From: Candidatus Calditenuaceae archaeon | GTDB lineage: Archaea; Thermoproteota; Nitrososphaeria_A; Caldarchaeales; Calditenuaceae | Direction of reading: 5' to 3' | NCBI GenBank assembly: GCA_025058225.1 | Contig: JANXEE010000014.1 | Location: forward strand, 1-59,801 | Length of the DNA stretch: 59,801 nucleotides | Part shown: piece after piece, positions 1 through 6,854 of the stretch | How positions within the stretch are numbered: the stretch's first letter is position 1 | Layout of the letters: the number at the start of each line of letters is the position of its first letter | Position numbers and translations under genes: made by a program | The notes under the pieces: generated by a model | What the model saw: only the letters and a program-made list of their open reading frames with translations | Told to the model about the DNA's origin: nothing | Database searches by the model: none

Positions 1-1023
1 GTAGTGCCTCGGCCTCCAGGTGGTGACGCGGCCCGCGACCGACTCAGCAGCGATCATTCCCTGCCTGTAGGCCCTGTGGGCGAGGAAGGGGGGACCAGTA
101 GCGTCGCCGGCGGCCCAAATCCATCCGGCTCCGGTCCTGCACTCCTCGTCCACCTCGACGAACCCCTTCGGGTCGACCCTCACTCCGAGGCCCTCCGCGA
201 CCGGCGCTCCGGTCCCCCGCTTCCCGACCGAGACGAGCACCCTCTCGGCCTCGAAGACCTCCTCGCCTGCAGGCCCCTTCACCTTCACCCTGACCGAGCC
301 GTTGAGCTTCTCGTGCCCGATGACCGTCGAGTTGAGCATCACCCGCACGCCGAGCTCCGAGAGCCTCCTCTGCACCGCGGCCGAGAGGAATCTGTCCATC
401 GCGGGGAGGACCCTGTCCATCACCTCGACCACGGTCACCTCAGAGCCGAGCTTCCTGAACGCGGTCGCCATCTCAAGGCCCACCGCTCCCCCTCCTACCA
501 CGAGCAGCCTCTCGGGGAGCTCCCTGATCGAGAAGACTTGCTTGAAGCTGAGGACCCTCTCGCCGTCGAAGGGGATCTGGGGGAGCTCCACGGGCGCCGA
601 CCCCGTCGCGATCAAGACGTTCCTGGCCTCGAGCGTCTGGGTCCCTGAGCTGGACTGCATCTTGACGGTGCCCCTCGAGAGGGCCCTGCCCTCGCCCCTG
701 ACGAGCTCGATGCCGTGGCCCCTGAAGAGCGACTCGATCCCGGTGACGAGCCTCCTCACGACCGAGTCCTTCCACTCGATCAGCCTCGCCATCTCGACCC
801 TCGGCCGTCCGAACTCGACCCCCACCTCCTTCAGCCTCTCGGCCCTGTGGACGACCTCCGCGACGCCGATGATCGTCTTCGAGGGTATGCAGCCCCAGTT
901 CAGGCACTCGCCACCAACTGACTCCCTCTCGACGACCACGACTTTCAAGCCGAGCTGAGCGGCCCTGATCGCGGCCACGTATCCCGCTGGTCCTGCGCCT
1001 ATCACCGCGAGGTCGTAGCCCAA
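1..1023 (-). CDS. lpdA: Dihydrolipoamide dehydrogenase (E3), C-terminus beyond window edge
   Basis: FAD- and NAD-dependent disulfide oxidoreductase that reoxidises the lipoyl arm of 2-oxoacid dehydrogenase complexes. The ORF track omits it because it runs off the left edge; I translated the minus strand. The N-terminus has the FAD Rossmann motif (DLAVIGAGPAGY), the redox-active disulfide CLNWGCIPSK and, further on, the NAD-binding motif VVGGGAVGLEMA. The FAD-binding GD motif (AAGDAT) lies near the truncation point. The start chosen is TTG at 1023, directly after GGGGGAGGAG, a Shine-Dalgarno sequence that decides this non-ATG start. It lies 10 nt after the mtnA stop, so the two are probably co-transcribed. 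An E2 gene is about 31 kb away at 32121-33311. Family is secure; the exact complex served is not known. Confidence 0.9.
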   Translation of the reverse strand, partial: MGYDLAVIGAGPAGYVAAIRAAQLGLKVVVVERESVGGECLNWGCIPSKTIIGVAEVVHRAERLKEVGVEFGRPRVEMARLIEWKDSVVRRLVTGIESLFRGHGIELVRGEGRALSRGTVKMQSSSGTQTLEARNVLIATGSAPVELPQIPFDGERVLSFKQVFSIRELPERLLVVGGGAVGLEMATAFRKLGSEVTVVEVMDRVLPAMDRFLSAAVQRRLSELGVRVMLNSTVIGHEKLNGSVRVKVKGPAGEEVFEAERVLVSVGKRGTGAPVAEGLGVRVDPKGFVEVDEECRTGAGWIWAAGDATGPPFLAHRAYRQGMIAAESVAGRVTTWRPRHY

Positions 1024-1033
1024 CTCCTCCCCC

Positions 1034-2074
1034 TCAGACCCCGGAGCGCTCCCTGAGGGCCATCAGCTCGTCCGGCCTGAAGACCCCTCTCTCGGTGATG
1101 ATCCCCCTCACGAGCTCCGGAGGCGTGACGTCGAAGGCGTAGTTGATGGCCCTGACCCCTCTCGGCGCGATCCTCTTTCCGGAGACCTCGAGCACCTCCC
1201 TCTCGTCCCTCTCCTCGATCTTCACCTGCGGAAGGCTCCTGACGAAGTCGATCGTGCTGACCGGTGCCGCGACGTAGAAGGGGACGCCGAAGTAGTTCGC
1301 CGCGAGGGCGAGCGAGAGCGTTCCTATCTTGTTGATCACGTGACCGGATGTCGCGAGGATCCTGTCGGCCCCCACCACCACGAGGTCCACCTCGCCCCTG
1401 CTCATCAAGAACGGCGCGGTGTTGTCGGAGATCACCCTGTGCTCGATGCCTGCGGACTTCAGCTCGAAGGAGGTCAGCCTCGCGCCCTGCAGCTTCGGCC
1501 TGGTCTCGGGGACGTAGACGAAGACCCTCTTCCCCTGCTCGACCGCGGCCCTTATCACCCCTAAGGCCGTGCCGTATCCCACGGTTGCCAAGGCTCCGGC
1601 GTTGCAGTAGGTCATCACCCGCGCGCCGTCCCGCACGAGCTGGGCTCCGTTCCTTCCGATGGCCCTGTTGACCTCGACGTCCTCCTCAGCCATCCTGTGG
1701 GCCTCCTCCAGGACCGCGTCGGCGAGATCCTCACCGTTCGTCACAGCCCTCTCAGCCCTGCTCAGCACCCTGTCGATCGCCCAGAAGAGATTGACCGCGG
1801 TCGGTCTCGTCGACCTCAGGACGTCGGCCGCCCTCTGAAGCCTCTCCAGGGCCCTCTGTGGGTCGAGCTTCCTGGACTTCACCGCGGTGAGGGCCAGCCC
1901 GTAGGCCGCGGCGACGCCTATGGCCGGAGCCCCTCTTACGGTCATGTCCTTGATGGCCCTAGCGACCTGTCTGTAATCGGCAGCAACGACGTACCTCAAC
2001 CTGTGCGGCAGGGCCCTCTGGTCCAGGAAGTAAACCTTGGAACCCTTCCAGTAGAGCGTCCTCAGCTCCCTCAT
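1034..2074 (-). CDS. mtnA: Methylthioribose-1-phosphate isomerase / eIF2B-like sugar-phosphate isomerase
   Basis: Aldose-ketose isomerase of the MtnA/eIF2B-alpha-like superfamily. It would isomerise methylthioribose-1-phosphate in methionine salvage, or ribose-1,5-bisphosphate in archaeal nucleotide salvage. Motifs visible in the 346-residue product are TVRGAPAIGVAAAYG near residue 45, YCNAGALATVGYGTALG near 155, ETRPKLQGARLTSFEL near 190 and VVGADRILATSGHVINKIGT near 232. The length is normal for MtnA. A TATA-like sequence (GTATAAAG, minus strand) lies at about 2130-2140. The E3 gene follows 10 nt downstream. The CNAG motif occurs in both MtnA and ribose-1,5-bisphosphate isomerases; full length and the RGAPAIG motif favour MtnA, but the substrate is inferred. 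Confidence 0.85.
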   Translation of the reverse strand: MRELRTLYWKGSKVYFLDQRALPHRLRYVVAADYRQVARAIKDMTVRGAPAIGVAAAYGLALTAVKSRKLDPQRALERLQRAADVLRSTRPTAVNLFWAIDRVLSRAERAVTNGEDLADAVLEEAHRMAEEDVEVNRAIGRNGAQLVRDGARVMTYCNAGALATVGYGTALGVIRAAVEQGKRVFVYVPETRPKLQGARLTSFELKSAGIEHRVISDNTAPFLMSRGEVDLVVVGADRILATSGHVINKIGTLSLALAANYFGVPFYVAAPVSTIDFVRSLPQVKIEERDEREVLEVSGKRIAPRGVRAINYAFDVTPPELVRGIITERGVFRPDELMALRERSGV

Positions 2075-2321
2075 GAGAAGACGTGGCCGTCGCTGCGATA
2101 TCAGCGTTTACCAAGCATCACTTTATACACATGTCCCCACACACTCAAGGTCTGGTCTGTTACCTCAGTTCATTTTACCGACTTTGATCTCACGAGTTTT
2201 ATCGAATTATTCGTTGAAGTTCAGAACTAGATTTTGAAAGTTAATCCTAGACAAACGATTCTTATTTCAATAATCGGCATTTTAGATAATTTTCAGACGG
2301 AAATAGCAGAGACGTAACCGG
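2075..2321. other. AT-rich intergenic spacer with mtnA promoter
   Basis: This 247-bp spacer is clearly more AT-rich than the flanking genes, mainly between 2160 and 2300. It contains a TATA-like box for mtnA on the minus strand at about 2130-2140, leaving a leader of roughly 36 nt. On the distal side it holds the 3' end of the oxidoreductase gene, and AT-rich stretches there may serve as its terminator. I see no coding frame, tRNA or clear hairpin. Confidence 0.5.
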
Positions 2322-3311
2322 TCACGGGGGAAGTCTGATGCCGTGTTCCTTCAAGAATTCGTTGAAGTGAACGACCCGATTCGTTCTCATGGAGAGCAGG
2401 ACCGCGTCGGCGACAGCAACCGAAATCAACCCGTCGATTTGGTTGGGCACGGGCTCGATACCTTCAGCGATGGACTTCACGAACTCCTCCAGCTCTACCC
2501 TCAGTGGTTCCCTCTGCTCCACCATAGGCGAATAGGAGCCGCTGCTCTTCTCGATGACCACCTCCCTCGTGAGGAACTCGAGGCGTATGACGCCCTGTGT
2601 GCCCGTGACGTACATCTCCCTCTTCTTCCTCGGTGTCAGCCAGTTGGATTCCAGCACCGCAGACCTGCCGGAGTTGAAGGTGACCGTGACCTGCACGTGG
2701 TCCTCCTTGGTGTGAATGAGAGACCCCCCGACCGCGTAAATGCTTTCAGGAGGGGAACCGAAGACGCAGTACGCCAGGTCTATGTCGTGAATGGTGGTGT
2801 CGTGGACAACTCCCACGTCCCCTATCCTCTCCGGCCACGGCCCAATCCTCCTTCCGTAAATGAGCAGAGGGTCTCCGATCGCCCCTGCCTCGAGCTCCCT
2901 CATCGCCCTAGCGACCGCGGGGTTGAACCTCTCGATGTGCCCCACCATGACCTTGCACCCTGACGACCTGGAGGCGTCTACAACGTCCAGGGCCTCGCTG
3001 AGGTTTGAGGCCATCGGCTTCTCTATCAGGACGTGCTTCCCGGACGAAAGGAAGTCGATCGTGATTCTGGCGTGGGAGGTCGACGGGGTGCAGACTGTCA
3101 CGGCGTCCAAGTCGTCGTCGTTCACCAGGTCCCTGTAATCGGTCAGGTACCTCTCGACCCTGAACCTCCTCGAGACCTCCTTGGCCCTTGCCAGGTCAAC
3201 GTCACAGATCGCGACCACCTCACAGCCCTGTAACTCCGAGAGCACCCTCACGTGATTCCTCCCCCAGAACCCCGCACCTATGACTGCGACCCTGACAGGT
3301 TCCACGCCCAT
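2322..3311 (-). CDS. Gfo/Idh/MocA family NAD(P)-dependent oxidoreductase
   Basis: Probable sugar or inositol dehydrogenase of 329 residues. The N-terminal Rossmann fold has VAVIGAGFWGRNH, followed by CTPSTSH and the family hallmark EKP (HVLIEKPMA) near residue 95. The C-terminal substrate domain has the usual GHIERFNPAV and HDTTIHDIDLA segments; the latter contains the conserved Asp-x-x-His typical of the family. The ORF track extends 141 residues further upstream, but that extension has no family similarity and overlaps the divergent JAMM gene. ATG at 3311 is preferred because a TATA-like CTTAATAC lies about 25 nt upstream, giving a leaderless start. The 3' end faces the AT-rich spacer. The substrate cannot be told from sequence; UDP-sugar 3-dehydrogenases are close in style. 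Confidence 0.85.
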   Translation of the reverse strand: MGVEPVRVAVIGAGFWGRNHVRVLSELQGCEVVAICDVDLARAKEVSRRFRVERYLTDYRDLVNDDDLDAVTVCTPSTSHARITIDFLSSGKHVLIEKPMASNLSEALDVVDASRSSGCKVMVGHIERFNPAVARAMRELEAGAIGDPLLIYGRRIGPWPERIGDVGVVHDTTIHDIDLAYCVFGSPPESIYAVGGSLIHTKEDHVQVTVTFNSGRSAVLESNWLTPRKKREMYVTGTQGVIRLEFLTREVVIEKSSGSYSPMVEQREPLRVELEEFVKSIAEGIEPVPNQIDGLISVAVADAVLLSMRTNRVVHFNEFLKEHGIRLPP

Positions 3312-3442
3312 CCGAGAACCCTCAGGAGGCCTTCGTATTAAGCGAGGTGCCGATGCTCTGTCGGGTTGAGACCGCTCGAGACCCCTCACCGTCATCCCTC
3401 GTGATGCGCCAAGAAATACGATCGCAGTCCCTCCGAGGAATC

Positions 3443-3454
3443 CGCATATATATC
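3443..3454 (+). promoter_or_regulatory. TATA box for the JAMM gene run
   Basis: The sequence CGCATATATATC is a strong archaeal TATA-like element centred about 33 nt upstream of the GTG at 3483. This places transcription start close to the start codon and supports leaderless translation. It would drive at least the JAMM and coiled-coil genes, which overlap. Confidence 0.65.
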
Positions 3455-3482
3455 TCCGATGTGCTTCATGGTCGGATAGGTC

Positions 3483-4097
3483 GTGATACGGGTCTCGGGC
3501 GAGGCCCTGACGAAGGTCCTCAGGCACGCGCTCAGCCACCCGAGGCGAGAGGTAGCTGGGCTCCTGATCGGGAGGGAGAAAAGGGAGGAGCTTCTCGTCA
3601 CGGACGCGGTCACAGGACATCAGAAGGGCTCGGCAGGGCACGTAACCCTTGACGACTCGTTGATGGCCACGCTCTCGGAGCTGCTGGAAGGGCAGAGGTC
3701 TCAGCTCTACGTCGTTGGATGGTATCACACCCACCCAGGCATGGGCGTCTTCCTCTCCGCAGTCGATTACGCCACTCAGCTCAACTACCAGAGGCTTTAT
3801 GACCGCGCGGTGGCTCTGGTGGTTGACCCCTGGGAGTTCGTGAGGTACAACGGGCTGTCCCCCTCATGCTTCAGGTTCTTCAGGATTACAGTGGACAGCG
3901 GACTGGTGGTCGAAGTTCCTTCTCTGGTCGAGGGAGAAGTGAGGGTCCTGTCGCTTCCCAAGCTGCCCGCATCGTCGAGCCCAGAAAGAGACGAGGGCTT
4001 CGTGACCTCTCACGAGTCCCCTGGAGTGGGTTCGAGCAGGGGTTTGCTGTATTATATAAATGAGTTCATCAGTAAGATATCCTGGTGGAGGCAGTGA
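3483..4097 (+). CDS. JAMM/MPN+ metalloprotease, Rpn11-like
   Basis: Predicted zinc metalloisopeptidase of the JAB1/MPN/Mov34 family, 204 residues. The complete JAMM signature is present: Glu23 in REVAGLLIG, then His82-x-His84 and Asp95 in HTHPGMGVFLSAVD. The surrounding GWYHTHPG, followed by RAVALVVDPWEF, resembles eukaryotic Rpn11/CSN5 (GWYHSHPG, VDP) more than the short archaeal SAMP-removing JAMM proteins of about 120-140 residues. The C-terminal third (about 140-204) is extra and unassigned. The start is GTG, placed by a TATA box 33 nt upstream. It overlaps the next gene by 13 nt. By family knowledge it would cleave a ubiquitin-like modifier from a target; no modifier, E2 or RING gene is visible here, so the substrate is unknown. 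Confidence 0.88.
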   Translation: MIRVSGEALTKVLRHALSHPRREVAGLLIGREKREELLVTDAVTGHQKGSAGHVTLDDSLMATLSELLEGQRSQLYVVGWYHTHPGMGVFLSAVDYATQLNYQRLYDRAVALVVDPWEFVRYNGLSPSCFRFFRITVDSGLVVEVPSLVEGEVRVLSLPKLPASSSPERDEGFVTSHESPGVGSSRGLLYYINEFISKISWWRQ

Positions 4098-4939
4098 CGT
4101 TCGATCAGCGCCGCCGGATAATTATCAGGAAAAAGCCCCTCGAGCAACCACAGGATTTGTCGGCACAGACCCAGAGTAACGCGCTCGCTCCGGTCGGTCT
4201 TCAGGAGAGGCAGCTGGCCGATGAGGCCCAGCAGAACGCTCGGGCACTCGAATCGACGCAGCTCGGGTCCGTGAGTCCTGAAGCGGAAGAGCTGATCAGG
4301 AGGGCTGAGGAGGAGTGCAGGAGGGCAAAAGTTCGGTACGATGAGCTCCTCGTTAAGCTGGAAGACCTCCGCACACGCGACAAATCAATCCAGAGGGTCT
4401 TCGTGGAGAAGTACCCCACACCGAACCTGACGGTCGTGAAGAAGAAGCTCAGCGAGCTCGAGGCCGAAAGGAGCAGAATTCTGGCCGGCGTTGGCGAGAT
4501 AGAGGCTTCGATTCAGCAGGCGATCAACGAGCTGGACTCGGTGATCTCAGAGCTCGAGCAGGTCCTCTTCGACAAGTCCGTTGACCTCGAGTATCTCTAT
4601 GAGGCCAGGTCTTCAGGGAAAGGTGACAGTCAGGGACCGGTCGCGGAGTTGGAGGCGGAGTGTAACAGGATACGGGGTGAGATAGCGCGCATCATGTCGT
4701 TGAGGGGCGAACTGACACAGAAGCTCGAGGTCCTCCGGAACCTCCCGAACTCGATCTACAAGTTCACCACCTACGGTGACCTCGCTCCGGAATACCTGAA
4801 GAAGTTGAAGGAGTCTAAACCTCTGGACGAGTCGAAGCTGCAGCACGCGATAACCAGGGTCGTTCAGGACGAACAGGTTCCGAGAGAGTATGCCATCCTC
4901 TACCTTTACAAGAAGCTGATGTCGCAGAAGCCCACGTGA
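4085..4939 (+). CDS. Coiled-coil protein overlapping the JAMM gene (unrecognised)
   Basis: A 284-residue protein I do not recognise. Residues 1-60 are Gln/Ala-rich and probably disordered, with a basic start (RRRIIIRKK). Residues about 75-240 are long heptad-like helices rich in Glu, Arg and Leu (for example EELIRRAEEECRRAKVRYDE), broken by a short Pro-containing stretch near 115 (EKYPTPNL). The last 60 residues form a compact-looking tail ending AILYLYKKLMSQKPT. GTG at 4085 lies inside the JAMM gene, so the two are translationally coupled and may act together. No signal peptide or membrane segment is visible. The architecture is loosely like archaeal adaptor or division coiled-coil proteins, but no named family can be assigned. 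Confidence 0.8.
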   Translation: MEAVTFDQRRRIIIRKKPLEQPQDLSAQTQSNALAPVGLQERQLADEAQQNARALESTQLGSVSPEAEELIRRAEEECRRAKVRYDELLVKLEDLRTRDKSIQRVFVEKYPTPNLTVVKKKLSELEAERSRILAGVGEIEASIQQAINELDSVISELEQVLFDKSVDLEYLYEARSSGKGDSQGPVAELEAECNRIRGEIARIMSLRGELTQKLEVLRNLPNSIYKFTTYGDLAPEYLKKLKESKPLDESKLQHAITRVVQDEQVPREYAILYLYKKLMSQKPT

Positions 4940-4970
4940 CGTGTGCCGATGAAGGGCTGAATCCGCGGAG

Positions 4971-6104
4971 ATGAACGAGTTCGCCTTCGAGCTCCGCTAC
5001 GACCTCTGGAGGCTCCCCACCTTCGAACCCAACCTGGCGTATCCCGTGCACAGGTGGTTCCACTTCAAGGAGGGGTTCTCGAGGGACCTCGTGGAGTTCG
5101 TGGTCAGGAGGATGGGGCTGCAGGAGGGCCAGGTGGTGCTCGATCCTTTCGTAGGTTCAGGAACTACGCCGTTGACCTGCATGGAGTTGGGCCTCGACGC
5201 GGCAGGCGTTGACGCATCGCCGTTGATGGTCCTGATAAGTTTCGCCAAGACCAGACTCTACGATCCCGAAAGGTTGCTGAAGATAGCGGGCCGTCTCCAG
5301 TCGGTCGCTTTCAGAGCTCAGGACCTCTCCTCCGTCAGCCCACTGGTGAGGAGGGCCTTCACGCCGGAAACACTTCAGCAGCTCCTCTCCCTCAGGGACG
5401 AGGTGATGAAGATCGAAGACCACGACGCGAGGGCCTTCTTCACCCTAGCCTTGATGTCGGCTGTCATGAGGTGCTCCTACGCGATCAAGGACGGATCAGT
5501 CATCAAGATCAGGAAGCGTAAGCTCCCTGAATTCAGAGGGGTCTTCCGGTCAAAGGTGAGGCAGATGATCGAGGACGTGAAAAGGATAGAGCTGCGCTCC
5601 GGCCCGGCGGAGATCTACGCGGGTGACGCGAGAGAGATGAACTTCATCGGCGACGAATCGATCGACGCGGTCATCACGTCCCCACCTTACCTGAACAAGA
5701 TCGAGTACACCAGAGTGTATGAGATCGAGATGGAGCTCTTCGTCGGCGGGTCGAGGCCCAACCTGATGAGGTCCTACATCGGGCTCTCACCGAGGCCGGG
5801 GCGCATCCCCCCCGAGGCCGAGGGGCTACCAGACTCCGCGGTGGCCTACTTCGTAGACTTGGAGCAGTCACTCTCGGAGGTCCTGAGGGTGCTGAGGAGG
5901 GGCGGAAGGGCGGCCTTCGTGGTCTCCGGAGGGGTCTACCCGGGCATCGTCGTTGAGGTGGACTCGGTCCTCGCGAGAATCGCGAAGCGGCTGGGGTTCG
6001 AGGTCGAGCGCGTGATAGCGATGGGCAAGCGGGTCGCCACCTACGAGAGGGTGAAGAGGATCGGTGAGTCGAGGGAGAGCGTCCTGATGCTGAGAAAGGG
6101 CTGA
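4971..6104 (+). CDS. DNA methylase-like SAM-dependent methyltransferase (N6/N4 type)
   Basis: A 377-residue AdoMet methyltransferase. The SAM-binding motif DPFVGSGTTP lies near residue 62 and the catalytic motif ITSPPYLNKIEYTR near 235, followed by a late beta-strand region LRRGGRAAFVVSGG near 310. TSPPY is characteristic of N4-cytosine and some N6-adenine amino-methyltransferases. The order, SAM motif before catalytic motif, differs from beta-class N4 enzymes. There is no restriction endonuclease or specificity subunit nearby, so it would be an orphan DNA methylase; an RNA target cannot be excluded because related folds modify tRNA. ATG at 4971 follows GGAG. It sits 31 nt after the coiled-coil gene and 20 nt before the ATPase subunit gene, so it probably belongs to the same transcript. 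Confidence 0.8.
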   Translation: MNEFAFELRYDLWRLPTFEPNLAYPVHRWFHFKEGFSRDLVEFVVRRMGLQEGQVVLDPFVGSGTTPLTCMELGLDAAGVDASPLMVLISFAKTRLYDPERLLKIAGRLQSVAFRAQDLSSVSPLVRRAFTPETLQQLLSLRDEVMKIEDHDARAFFTLALMSAVMRCSYAIKDGSVIKIRKRKLPEFRGVFRSKVRQMIEDVKRIELRSGPAEIYAGDAREMNFIGDESIDAVITSPPYLNKIEYTRVYEIEMELFVGGSRPNLMRSYIGLSPRPGRIPPEAEGLPDSAVAYFVDLEQSLSEVLRVLRRGGRAAFVVSGGVYPGIVVEVDSVLARIAKRLGFEVERVIAMGKRVATYERVKRIGESRESVLMLRKG

Positions 6105-6124
6105 GGACGGTTAACTTTCATAAG

Positions 6125-6820
6125 ATGGCCATCGAAGGGAATACGAGGATGTCCGTATCCTTCGGCGGCGGCTATCTGAGGACTAAACTGGAACTGCTCA
6201 GGCTAAGGAGGTCCCTCAGGACCGCGGAGAGGGTCTACAGGATCCTCGAGGACAAGCGTGACGTGCTCGTGAGGAGGATCAACGAGCTCATCGACGAGGC
6301 CCAAGAGCTGAGGGAGGCCCTCAACGCGAAGCTCTCGGAGGCCTATCAGGAGCTGATCACCGCCTACCTGAAGTCCGGGCCCAAGACCATTCAGACCATC
6401 ACCTCGACCCTCCCGGAGACGTTAAAGGTCAAGGTCGGCTCCTACACGATGATGGGGATACAGGTGCCCACGGTCGAGCTCGAGGAGGTTTCGTTCCCGC
6501 TGCCCTACGGGTTCCTGGAGACTTCGGTCCACCTCGACGAGGCGTCCAGGAAGCTGAGGTCCGTGATAGGCGACATTTGCAGGGCCGCAGCCGTCGAGAA
6601 CGCGATCTTCCGGATCGCGGAGGAGCTGAAGCGGACCCAACGGCTCCTCAACGCCCTCGAGTACGTCATCATGCCCAAGTACAGGAACGCCATAAAGGAG
6701 ATCGCGATGTCGCTGGAGGAGTCCGACAGGGACTACTTCGTCAAGCTCAAGCACGTCAAGCGGGTCCTCGAGAGGCGCAAGATCGGAGCAGCTCAGGAGC
6801 GAACCGTTCAGGTCGGATAG
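6125..6820 (+). CDS. atpD: A/V-type ATP synthase subunit D
   Basis: Central-stalk subunit D of the archaeal A1Ao ATPase, a long antiparallel coiled coil that couples the catalytic hexamer to the membrane rotor. The 231-residue product has the family N-terminus (LRTKLELLRLRRSLRTAERVYRILEDKRDVLV), a middle region of short beta-strands near 100-140, and the C-terminal helix with NALEYVIMPKYRNAIKEI, a well-conserved subunit D segment. ATG at 6125 is the track start. ATG at 6149 (MSVSFGGG) is equally possible because a TATA-like TTAACTTTCATAAG lies just before 6125. Other ATPase subunits are not adjacent, unlike most archaea, where D sits in the atp operon. Confidence 0.92.
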   Translation: MAIEGNTRMSVSFGGGYLRTKLELLRLRRSLRTAERVYRILEDKRDVLVRRINELIDEAQELREALNAKLSEAYQELITAYLKSGPKTIQTITSTLPETLKVKVGSYTMMGIQVPTVELEEVSFPLPYGFLETSVHLDEASRKLRSVIGDICRAAAVENAIFRIAEELKRTQRLLNALEYVIMPKYRNAIKEIAMSLEESDRDYFVKLKHVKRVLERRKIGAAQERTVQVG

Positions 6821-6854
6821 GGAGTCTTAATAACAGGGAGTTGCTCGTTAGGTC

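Noticed and set aside
3312-3734. A 141-codon N-terminal extension of the Gfo/Idh gene in the ORF track
   Set aside because: It is antisense to the JAMM gene, has no family similarity, and a TATA box supports the internal ATG at 3311.
3483-6104. A complete ubiquitin operon around the JAMM gene
   Set aside because: I read both strands for a beta-grasp modifier ending in Gly-Gly, an E2 and a RING protein and found none here.
4971-6104. A restriction-modification system
   Set aside because: Only a methylase-like gene is present; no endonuclease or specificity gene lies on either side.
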